A DNA stretch of 6,298 nt from Bacteroidota bacterium (GTDB lineage Bacteria > Bacteroidota > Bacteroidia > Flavobacteriales > Weeksellaceae). This document shows, in pieces, positions 1 to 4,944 of this stretch. Each line of letters opens with the position of its first letter. Position 1 is the stretch's first letter. The notes beneath the pieces are model-generated. The model made no database searches. It worked only from the letters and a program-made list of their open reading frames with translations, and was not told where the DNA came from. Location of the stretch: contig JAFAAJ010000325.1 in assembly GCA_023426625.1 (NCBI GenBank), positions 1 to 6,298 of the forward strand, in the 5' to 3' direction. The position numbers and the translations under genes were made by a program.

Positions 1-19
1 TAAATGAAGAATAGAAACT

Positions 20-217
20 GCACATAACATTGTATTGGCAAAATGCGGGATTAAATTCTAAGTTGCAATACTCTACTTTTTTAGACGCCAATATTTTCCA
101 ATTCCACATTTTTAATTAACTTAGTTCCATTGAAAAAATATTGGCTACGATTGGTCTGAACTTGAACTTTCGTTCAAATTAAGCCCGCACTTCGCCAATA
201 CTTTTTCCGTTATGCGG
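20..217 (+). repeat. Element A: long imperfect palindrome, attC-like cassette junction
   Basis: First complete copy of the intergenic repeat family. The outer arms GTATTGGCAAAATGCGGG (32-49) and CCCGCACTTCGCCAATAC (184-201) pair as an 18-base stem with two imperfect positions. An inner stem pairs GCCAATATTTT (87-97) with AAAATATTGGC (135-145), and a small hairpin TTGAAC-TTTC-GTTCAA sits at 162-177. The end cores are CATAAC (23-28) on the left and GTTATGCGG (209-217) on the right. The spacer between core and outer stem is 3 bases on the left and 7 on the right, so the structure is polar. The right core matches the left core of element B rather than its own left end beyond CATAAC. The partner of its left end must lie before the window. 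Palindrome and homology to element C are seen directly; the recombination role is inferred. Confidence 0.75.
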
Positions 218-323
218 CAGCTTAAACCGACACCCCTATCAACATTCGACACACCCAAAACCTTATTTTCTCTACTATTTAGTGACAATAATTGTCGAAT
301 TTTGTATTTATTAGTAAATTTTT

Positions 324-354
324 ATTGTTTATCAATAATTATTTATTACCTTTG
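324..354 (+). promoter_or_regulatory. Bacteroidetes-type promoter for the cassette 1 genes
   Basis: ATTG at 324-327 and TACCTTTG at 347-354 are separated by 19 bases. This fits the Bacteroidetes sigma factor consensus TTTG, 19-21 bases, TAnnTTTG, with one mismatch in the -33 box. Transcription would begin about 7 bases after the -7 box, giving a leader of roughly 20 bases before the ATG at 381. It lies inside the cassette, after the right core of element A, so it would travel with the genes. Confidence 0.65.
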
Positions 355-380
355 CGACATCAATTTAAAATTATAAAAAG

Positions 381-917
381 ATGTCAAAAACAACAAACTT
401 CGTTTTTTGGGCCTTATACATCGTGTCTTGGCTCATTTTTGTAGGCTTATCTATCGAGGCAGGAGGCTTATTAGTAAATTTCTTTTTCAGTCTTTACAAA
501 CCTGAAATTATCCCAAATCTCTATCAAAAGCTGGACTTAATTCAAATGTATCGAGACAGTAAAATGGCTTTTTTCGGCATCTATAGTTTTATTCTAATCA
601 TTGCAATTTTAAAAGCTTACTTGTTTTACGCAGTGATTAGGCTAATGCACAAAATGGACTTGAAAAAGCCTTTCAGCACTTTTGTTGCCAAACAAATTTC
701 ACAAATAAGTTATTATACCCTTTCAATTGGATTATTAAGCTACATCGGCAGACAATTAGTTAAGAATTTAATGCATCACGGTTTTGTTCCCGAAAACGTA
801 AGTACATTTTGGACAGATAGTCAGGCATTCATTTTAATGGGGGCTGTAATCTATATCATCGCTATTATTTTCAAAAAAGGGGTTGATATTCAAAATGAAA
901 ACGATTTAACTGTATAA
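381..917 (+). CDS. DUF2975 family membrane protein (YoaS-like)
   Basis: 178-residue integral membrane protein with four hydrophobic segments at about residues 8-35, 61-88, 106-127 and 149-166. It ends in the charged tail KKGVDIQNENDLTV, which is typical of the DUF2975 family. No biochemical function is established for the family. Its members are commonly encoded directly before a small Cro/C1-like HTH gene of the YozG type, exactly as here, with only 3 bases to the next ATG, so the pair is almost certainly cotranscribed and may form a membrane-linked regulatory unit (inference). The ATG at 381 is chosen because it follows an A-rich leader (TATAAAAAG) and sits about 27 bases after the -7 promoter box. 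The length is normal for the family and no defect is visible. Confidence 0.85.
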   Translation: MSKTTNFVFWALYIVSWLIFVGLSIEAGGLLVNFFFSLYKPEIIPNLYQKLDLIQMYRDSKMAFFGIYSFILIIAILKAYLFYAVIRLMHKMDLKKPFSTFVAKQISQISYYTLSIGLLSYIGRQLVKNLMHHGFVPENVSTFWTDSQAFILMGAVIYIIAIIFKKGVDIQNENDLTV

Positions 918-920
918 GCT

Positions 921-1148
921 ATGCCAATCATTGTAAACTTAGATGTGATGATGGCGAAGCGAAAAATGTCGCTTAATGAGCTATCAGAAAAAGTTGAACT
1001 AACCCTTTCAAATCTTTCCATTTTAAAAACGGGAAAAGCAAAAGCTATTCGCTTTAGCACGTTAGAAGCCATTTGCAAGGCTTTAGACTGCCAGCCTGCT
1101 GATATTTTGGAATATGTAAATGATAAAAAGAAAAAAAGTAGCAACTAA
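921..1148 (+). CDS. Small Cro/C1-type HTH regulator (YozG-like)
   Basis: 75-residue DNA-binding protein consisting almost entirely of one Cro/C1 (HTH_26-like) fold. The segment from about residue 4 to 66 contains VNLDVMMAKRKMSLNELSEK, then a recognition region around LTLSNLSILKTGKAKAIRFS, then TLEAICKALDCQPADILEYV, which is the hallmark ending of this subgroup. A lysine-rich tail follows. It starts 3 bases after the stop of the DUF2975 gene, so translation is probably coupled. Small HTH partners of DUF2975 proteins are presumed regulators, perhaps of their own operon; the target is unknown. No operator palindrome over the promoter at 324-354 stood out. Confidence 0.88.
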   Translation: MPIIVNLDVMMAKRKMSLNELSEKVELTLSNLSILKTGKAKAIRFSTLEAICKALDCQPADILEYVNDKKKKSSN

Positions 1149-1160
1149 GAATAAGAAAAC

Positions 1161-1544
1161 ATGAAAAACAAAATGACACATTTTGCCATTCACATTGACG
1201 ACATTGAACGGGCAAAAAACTTTTATGACGGAGTATTTGATTGGGGTTTCAACTCCTACGGACAAGGTGACTTTTTGCAAATCAAGGCTGACAAGTCTGA
1301 AAATGGAGAACTAATTGGAGCATTGCAATCAAGACAGTATTCACCAATCCCTGACAAGATTATTGGCTTGGAATGCACGATTGGCGTTGAAAACATTGAC
1401 GAAATCATAGAAAAGGTAAAAAGTAATGGTGGACAAGTTGTAATGCCAAAGACAGCCGTTCCGTATGTTGGATACATTGCCAAGTTTTTGGACACAGAAG
1501 GCAACCTGATTTGTGGAATGCAATATGACAATTCAGCAAGATGA
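1161..1544 (+). CDS. VOC family protein (glyoxalase/bleomycin resistance-like)
   Basis: 127-residue protein with the two-module VOC layout. The first module opens THFAIHIDDIERAKNFYDGV at residues 6-25, the classic N-terminal strand and helix with a conserved D-x-x-R-A-x-x-F-Y motif and a histidine (His7) at the usual first metal-ligand position. The second module runs from about residue 70 (GLECTIGVENIDEIIEKVKS) to KFLDTEGNLICGMQYD, the usual D-x-E-G-N turn and last strand. VOC proteins include metal-dependent lyases, dioxygenases and drug-binding proteins, and the substrate cannot be read from sequence. The ATG at 1161 lies 12 bases after the HTH gene in an A-rich leader. The stop overlaps the next gene's start as ATGA, so the two are translationally coupled. 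Confidence 0.87.
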   Translation: MKNKMTHFAIHIDDIERAKNFYDGVFDWGFNSYGQGDFLQIKADKSENGELIGALQSRQYSPIPDKIIGLECTIGVENIDEIIEKVKSNGGQVVMPKTAVPYVGYIAKFLDTEGNLICGMQYDNSAR

Positions 1545-1981
1545 AAACTTCACGACCAATTCATCCAGACTTTCAATTCTTGTTGGACTTTAAAGACCAA
1601 GAAGTAATTGACCTATTTAAAGACTTGCGAGAATACATTTTGGAGTTACATCCAGACTGTAACGAACTTGTTTATCATACTCACGCCTTGACAGCAGTCT
1701 TTTCAATCTCAGACAAGTTATCAGACGCTTTTTGTATGTTGCCAATTTATACAAATCACCTAAACCTGGGCTTTAACAAAGGGACACTTCTGAAAGACCC
1801 TAATAAACTTTTGACAGGAACAGGGAATTTAATCAGGCACATTGACGTAAAGAAAACAAGTGATTACAGAAACGGAAAAGTAAAGTCGTTGATACAAGAA
1901 GCCATTGACTTTGCAATAAAAGATATGGACAAACCGACAAAATCAATAGGAAAGACAATTTCAAAAATTAAGAAAAAATGA
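1541..1981 (+). CDS. DUF1801 domain protein (YdhG-like)
   Basis: 146-residue cytoplasmic protein matching the DUF1801 pattern. An N-terminal helical part (DQEVIDLFKDLREYILELHP, about residues 20-38) leads to a strand region ending in HLNLGFNKGTLLKDPNKLL (about residues 84-102), and then the signature GTGNLIRHIDVKKTSDYRNG. A lysine-rich tail (KPTKSIGKTISKIKKK) closes it. DUF1801 includes Bacillus subtilis Fra/YdhG, a frataxin-like iron chaperone, but most members have no known role and I do not assign iron handling here. The ATG at 1541 overlaps the VOC stop codon (ATGA), so it is the last gene of a coupled run. Its stop lies 8 bases before the left core of element B. Confidence 0.8.
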   Translation: MKTSRPIHPDFQFLLDFKDQEVIDLFKDLREYILELHPDCNELVYHTHALTAVFSISDKLSDAFCMLPIYTNHLNLGFNKGTLLKDPNKLLTGTGNLIRHIDVKKTSDYRNGKVKSLIQEAIDFAIKDMDKPTKSIGKTISKIKKK

Positions 1982-1988
1982 AAGCCGA

Positions 1989-2126
1989 CCGCATAACATC
2001 AGTTTGGCGTAATGGCGGGTGCAGTGCTTCGTATGACAGTTTTGTGGTAGGTTCAAGTGCAGTTCTTCGATTGAACTTTTGTGCTAAAAATCCGCCACTA
2101 CGCCAAGCTGAAAACCGTTAGCGGAA
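1989..2126 (+). repeat. Element B: attC-like palindrome, short and divergent copy
   Basis: The outer arms CAGTTTGGCGTAATGGCGG (2000-2018) and CCGCCACTACGCCAAGCTG (2092-2110) pair over 19 bases with two imperfect positions. The left core is CCGCATAAC (1989-1997) and the right core GTTAGCGGAA (2117-2126). The spacer between core and stem is 2 bases on the left and 6 on the right, the same polarity as elements A and C. The inside holds a hairpin of GTTCAA (2051-2056) with TTGAAC (2071-2076), the same hexamers as in A and C but in reverse order. The interior sequence is otherwise unlike A, C and D. The left core matches the right core of A and the right core matches the left core of D, so its own two ends differ. 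Confidence 0.72.
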
Positions 2127-2141
2127 ATATTATACAACATT

Positions 2142-2834
2142 ATGGATAATAGTATAAAAATTGCTTTTATTGTAATTTTAGCCTTAATTTTTGTTTTTTT
2201 TTAGATATTATTTTATTCCAAAAATAAAAGGTAAACTCGGCGAAAATGAGGTCTCAAATATTTTAAACAGATTAAATCTTGAAGAATATACTGTTTTAAA
2301 TAATGTAACAATTAATATCAAGGATTCTATTTCGCAAATAGATCACATTATCGTTTCAGATTACGGAATACTCGTAATTGAAACAAAAAATTACAAAGGA
2401 TGGATTATAGGACATGAGAAAGACAAGTATTGGACCCAAATTATTTATAAGTATAAAAAGAAAATAATCCAATTCTTCAAAATCAAGGTCATATATATTC
2501 ATTGAAACATATTTTAAAACAGTATAAAGCTATAAAATATATTTCAATAATTGTATTTACTAAAAAATCAACTCTAAAAACAAACACATTTACAGATGTT
2601 ATTCAGACAAATTCTTTGATTAGAACAATAAAACAATATGACCAAAAAAATAAAATCATTGAAGAAATTCTTCTAGCACAAAAAACTAAAAATCCAAAAT
2701 TAAAAGCAAACAAACCCAGAAAGACAAAATTTGCTCTAAATGTGCTGGAAAATTATTAGAAAAAAAATGGAAAATATGGTAGATTCATTGATTGTGAAAA
2801 TTTTCCAAAATGTAGATTTACAACTAATATATAG
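2142..2834 (+). pseudogene. Decayed NERD-domain protein with C-terminal zinc ribbon
   Basis: Reading across three frames reconstructs one protein of about 230 residues. It has an N-terminal membrane segment (MDNSIKIAFIVILALIFVFF from the ATG at 2142), a NERD domain (KGKLGENEV, then QIDHIIVSDYGILVIETKNY with the Asp and Glu-x-Lys of a restriction-nuclease-like core, around 2230-2480), and a topoisomerase-type zinc ribbon (CSKC at 2732-2743, then GKYGRFIDCENFPKCRFTTN to the TAG at 2832). The frame breaks at four places, each in a homopolymer: T9 at 2194-2202, A4 at 2461-2464, A4 at 2726-2729 and A8 at 2760-2767. The pieces readable alone are 2191-2505 and 2502-2759. NERD proteins are presumed nuclease-related but poorly characterised. 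It is non-functional as written, unless the indels are sequencing errors or are rescued by slippage. Confidence 0.85.
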
Positions 2835-2841
2835 AAAATAC

Positions 2842-2962
2842 TTCCGCTAAGGCAAAATGCGGGATTTACAAACAGAATTGAAATCCTCTCCTATTTTATC
2901 CGCCAAAAGCTTTCGCTTTTGTTTTTTTATTAAATTTAGCCAAGCCGCGGCCCGTTGTACGC
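2842..2962 (+). repeat. Element D: shortened attC-like palindrome
   Basis: Its left half, GGCAAAATGCGGGATTTACA onward (2851-2904), is nearly identical to the left half of element C (3619-3672), including the stretch TTGAAATCCTCTCCTA. About nine bases between the left core TTCCGCTAA (2842-2850) and GGCAAAATG are missing compared with A and C. The right half is much shorter: GCCAAGCC (2939-2946) is recognisable, then the right core GTTGTACGC (2954-2962), but the CCCGCACTTC block is lost. The inner hairpin CAAAAGC-TTTC-GCTTTTG (2904-2921) occupies the place of the TTGAAC/GTTCAA hairpin. It looks like a degraded or divergent copy that still keeps both end cores. Confidence 0.65.
2904..2928 (+). 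terminator. Candidate intrinsic terminator inside element D
   Basis: A perfect 7-base stem CAAAAGC/GCTTTTG (2904-2910 with 2915-2921) with a TTTC loop is followed at once by seven T residues (2922-2928). The stem is A+T-rich, so termination may be partial. It would act after the NERD unit and before the gene at 2994. Confidence 0.45.
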
Positions 2963-3791
2963 AACTATTGACAAATATTTCGCTTAAAATCAAATGAAAA
3001 TATTAAAATTTATCTCGATTTTCATAGCATTAATTTTAATTGGATTTGTATTGTATTATTATCTTACAGTTTATTCAAAATTAACTCCTGCAATAATTGA
3101 TTCGAATATTAAAAATGAAAAAATATTTCGAGTAATGGATTCTCAAAAAGAAATTATTAATGGAACTGAAATTTATGATTCTATACCAAGAAAAAAGAGT
3201 TCAACAGTCTTATTTTACGCTGACCAAAAACCAAAAACACCTGAAGAAATAAAGATTGCGGGTTTCAATAATTGCAGAGCTCGAAAAAAAGACGGAAAAA
3301 TAAGAATTAGTATCGGTTTTAGTAGTGGATATAGTGGTGGTGGATATGATATTGATTATTTATATGGACGATATAAAATCAATCCATATTCATTTACAGA
3401 TGTTGTTCCTGATAATAGTCCAGAACTTGAATTTAAGATGCTTAAACAAAATGTAATTTTAAACAAAAGATTCTATAAAGTTGGAGATAGTATATATGGA
3501 AAAATTGATTTTGTTTTAGAACATAACAACTCCCCTCCAAATAAGCACATAGTTTATGGAAATGGATATTTTAGAACCAAAATTGAGGAATAACATAGCT
3601 GTCGTACAACATTGTATTGGCAAAATGCGGGATTTACAACGGAATTGAAAATCCTCTCCTACTTTGCCGCCGCTATTTTTCTATTCCACATTTTTTTATT
3701 AGCTTAGTTTCATGGAAAAAATATCGGCTACGATTGGTATAAAATTGAACTAAAGTTCAAGGTTTTCCCGCACTTCGCCAACACTTTTTTG
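2955..3791 (+). mobile_element. Putative gene cassette 3 (unknown anchored protein)
   Basis: Unit between the right cores of D and C. The ends carry a perfect 8-base inverted match, GTTGTACG (2954-2961) and CGTACAAC (3603-3610), unlike the versions at neighbouring units. The gene starts about 40 bases inside, and its stop is 9 bases before the left core of C. There is no room for a clear promoter. Boundaries follow integron convention. Confidence 0.5.
2994..3593 (+). CDS. Unknown protein with N-terminal membrane anchor
   Basis: 199 residues, family not recognised. Residues 1-29 (KILKFISIFIALILIGFVLY and flanks) form one hydrophobic helix after a lysine, a signal anchor or uncleaved signal sequence with no lipobox cysteine. 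The rest is hydrophilic and would lie outside the cytoplasmic membrane. It contains a glycine/serine/tyrosine-rich stretch (SIGFSSGYSGGGYDIDYLYG, about residues 106-125) and a late segment FYKVGDSIYGKIDFVLEHNN that reads like a beta-strand pair. The ATG at 2994 follows an A-rich leader (CTTAAAATCAA) and puts the hydrophobic segment at the N-terminus, so the start is convincing. It is the only gene in its cassette, A+T-rich like units 2 and 4. An envelope-located accessory protein is the most I would infer. Confidence 0.75.
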   Translation: MKILKFISIFIALILIGFVLYYYLTVYSKLTPAIIDSNIKNEKIFRVMDSQKEIINGTEIYDSIPRKKSSTVLFYADQKPKTPEEIKIAGFNNCRARKKDGKIRISIGFSSGYSGGGYDIDYLYGRYKINPYSFTDVVPDNSPELEFKMLKQNVILNKRFYKVGDSIYGKIDFVLEHNNSPPNKHIVYGNGYFRTKIEE

Positions 3792-3800
3792 TTAGGCGTA
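3603..3800 (+). repeat. Element C: long imperfect palindrome with canonical GTTAGGC core
   Basis: Full-length copy, closely similar to element A, especially in the right half (ATTCCACATTTTT, then CGGCTACGATTGGT, then CCCGCACTTCGCCAA). The outer arms GTATTGGCAAAATGCGGG (3614-3631) and CCCGCACTTCGCCAACAC (3767-3784) pair over 18 bases with three imperfect positions. The inner stem pairs GCCGCTATTTTT (3669-3680) with AAAAATATCGGC (about 3717-3728). The hairpin TTGAAC-TAAA-GTTCAA lies at 3745-3760. The left core is CGTACAAC (3603-3610). The right core GTTAGGC (3791-3797) fits the integron consensus GTTRRRY exactly. The spacers are 3 bases on the left and 6 on the right. Confidence 0.75.
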
Positions 3801-4660
3801 ATATTACCAAACCGACCACACCAAACAAAAAAAACATTTTTGAAGAAATTAAATTATGGGATTTTTTGATAACCTTTTTGGAAAGAAACAAAACCACGAT
3901 AATTCTAAAACAACTGAAAATATTCAATTAAAGAAAGGAGATAAATTCATTTCAACTCATGACAATATTGGATATAAAATTCTAAGAAATCTAACTGAAA
4001 AACAGAAAAGCAAAATAGAATCCTCTATAATTTTATTAAGAACTGGGCAACTTTATACACATTATTGGACTGATAATTTAGTTTATACAGATAGAAATGA
4101 CCAAGAATGGCAAAACAAAGTAATGTTTTTTTGGAAAGCAGAAGAACCATTTCCAAAAAAATCGTTACCTCCTATTTTTCAAAATTTCGAAATCAAGTAT
4201 TTTTTATTTCAGGGAGATACTTCAAAATTCTCAGTCCAAGTGGGACAAGCAATGCCGTGGTTTGGAATGCCTGGACTTGGAGAAAAACACGTTTGTGAAC
4301 TTAATGGAGAAAAAGTTACTATTCCTGAATTATATGAACTTGGATTTGTAGAATATATTGAACAAGTTGAACTAACAAATAAGAATCTTGATATATTAAT
4401 AGATAAAGAGAATTATTTTTTTCTAATAGACGAACGCATAACTCCATTTCATAGTGGAAATTTTCATTTGCAAGGAAAAACTATACCGATAAGCCTCGCT
4501 TATAGTGTAGGTGGAATTCATATCATAAAAAAATCAAAATTATACTAACAAATAAAAATACTACGGCTAACACGGTTTTTAGCAAGAAATGAGCAGGGAT
4601 AATTAGTGAAGTTTAAAAACTCAATCGTATTGCCTATCTTATTTTGCTCATTTTGGTTCT
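3792..4660 (+). mobile_element. Putative gene cassette 4 (TNT-like protein)
   Basis: It begins after the G of the right core of element C. The inverted end match is GTTAGGCGTAATATT (3791-3805) with AATACTACGGCTAAC (4557-4571), 13 of 15 bases. The right limit is uncertain because no clear GTT core is visible at the right side of element E, so 4660 is approximate. One gene, stop 8 bases before the matched end, no recognisable promoter. Confidence 0.4.
3856..4548 (+). CDS. Unknown protein with a TNT (NADase toxin)-like segment
   Basis: 230-residue soluble protein without signal peptide or membrane helix, opening MGFFDNLFGKKQ. Residues about 100-170 resemble the C-terminal half of the TNT (tuberculosis necrotizing toxin) domain. 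KSLPP (102-106) matches the conserved arginine-x-LPP region, and AMPWFGMPGLGEKH (132-145) matches PWFGQPGLGTQY, followed by a helix like the family's I-x-E-L-x-x-x-G-[FY] ending (IPELYELGFVEYI). TNT enzymes hydrolyse NAD+. Here the catalytic glutamine of the G-x-Q-Y motif is a lysine (Lys144), and the usual arginine before LPP is a lysine or serine, so activity is doubtful. About 55 further residues follow the TNT-like end. The assignment rests on motif memory alone. The ATG at 3856 follows an A-rich leader (GAAGAAATTAAATT), 65 bases after the core of C. Confidence 0.7.
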   Translation: MGFFDNLFGKKQNHDNSKTTENIQLKKGDKFISTHDNIGYKILRNLTEKQKSKIESSIILLRTGQLYTHYWTDNLVYTDRNDQEWQNKVMFFWKAEEPFPKKSLPPIFQNFEIKYFLFQGDTSKFSVQVGQAMPWFGMPGLGEKHVCELNGEKVTIPELYELGFVEYIEQVELTNKNLDILIDKENYFFLIDERITPFHSGNFHLQGKTIPISLAYSVGGIHIIKKSKLY

Positions 4661-4665
4661 TTCTT
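4557..4665 (+). repeat. Element E: diverged attC-like palindrome
   Basis: The left end AATACTACGGCTAAC (4557-4571) matches the right core of element C across the preceding gene. The outer stem pairs AAATGAGCA (4587-4595) perfectly with TGCTCATTT (4645-4653), and a looser match extends outward (TAGCAAG with GGTTCT). The sequence keeps the family plan (AAC, short spacer, stem ending in GGG) but shares little sequence with A to D. A right core beginning GTT at the expected distance is not evident, so this copy may be damaged. Confidence 0.5.
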
Positions 4666-4703
4666 TTCTATTGTTTTGATATATTAATTTAAGGAATTAC
4701 AAA

Positions 4704-4923
4704 CATAGGATCGTATTGGCGAAATGGCGGGATAAGGGAGAAATTGAAAGTTTACCTACGGTGAATCTACGATTTTTCCTTTTTTTGTCGCAAAATGCGA
4801 GGTTAAGTGCAAAATTGAAAAGTAGATTTTTCATTCTTTCTGCTCATGCTTTTCAATTCTGCATTTTTTTGTAAGTTAGCAGTATTGGCTCGACTTCGTC
4901 AGATGTTCTGCAAGTTTTTCCAA
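4704..4923 (+). repeat. Element F: compound, rearranged copy of the repeat family
   Basis: Gene-free stretch holding two left-arm copies in tandem. The first, CATAGGATCGTATTGGCGAA (4704-4723) followed by ATGGCGGG and AAATTGAAAG, aligns base for base with the left end of A except that the AAC core has become AGG. The second (4787-4824, GCAAAATGCGAGG, then GCAAAATTGAAAAGTAG) resembles element G. The right part (ATTTTTTTGTAAGTTAGCAG, then TATTGGCTCGACTTCG) corresponds to the right half of A and C, but the CCCGC block and GTT core are missing. It looks like a fusion of two elements, or one disrupted by another, with loss of the sequence between. Confidence 0.5.
4809..4870 (+). terminator. Candidate intrinsic terminator or element hairpin
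   Basis: GCAAAATTGAAAAG (4809-4822) pairs with CTTTTCAATTCTGC (4849-4862) over 14 bases with one mismatch, with a 26-base loop. It is followed by A and then seven T residues (4864-4870). The shape suits a terminator for transcripts from the array, but it is also the inner stem of element F, so the two roles cannot be separated by sequence. Confidence 0.4.
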
Positions 4924-4944
4924 CTTCTCATTATAAAGTAAATT

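Larger units (their letters stand above)
210..2117 (+). mobile_element. Putative gene cassette 1 (DUF2975, HTH, VOC, DUF1801)
   Basis: Unit running from just after the G of the right core of element A to the equivalent G of element B. Its two ends carry a perfect 9-base inverted match, GTTATGCGG (209-217) and CCGCATAAC (1989-1997), a version not found at the other junctions. It holds four genes and its own promoter. It is larger and visibly less A+T-rich than the following units. The stop codon of the last gene lies 8 bases before the left core of element B, as tight as in integron cassettes. Cassette boundaries are drawn by analogy with G/TT cleavage in integrons. Confidence 0.5.
2118..2954 (+). 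mobile_element. Putative gene cassette 2 (decayed NERD gene)
   Basis: Unit between the right core of B and the right core of D. Its ends show the inverted match TTAGCGGAAATATT (2118-2131) with AATACTTCCGCTAA (2837-2850), 13 of 14 bases. The gene begins about 24 bases inside and its ancestral stop is only a few bases before the left core. No promoter is visible inside it, so expression would need read-through from upstream. Boundaries are drawn by integron analogy. Confidence 0.5.

Noticed and set aside
890..1531. Minus-strand open frames opposite the HTH and VOC genes (890-1144, 1083-1280, 1256-1531, 1341-1523)
   Set aside because: They lie antisense to well-supported genes and their translations show no recognisable domain, so they are shadows.
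2502..2759. Separate small gene after the NERD fragment
   Set aside because: Its sequence continues the NERD protein in another frame and leads to the same zinc ribbon, so it is a piece of one broken gene.
2117..2962. Insertion sequence or MITE pair with short terminal inverted repeats around the NERD gene
   Set aside because: The inverted ends lie inside larger palindromes shared with neighbouring units, each unit has different end sequences, there is no transposase and no target duplication was seen.
3791..3797. Standard integron attC site as found in class 1 or Vibrio arrays
   Set aside because: Only this core fits GTTRRRY fully; the others deviate by a base or more, the elements are longer than usual, and no intI or attI is present. 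The term integron-like is used instead.
4107..4298. 63-codon open frame inside the TNT-like gene
   Set aside because: It is a different frame of a longer, motif-bearing gene, with no leader or domain of its own.
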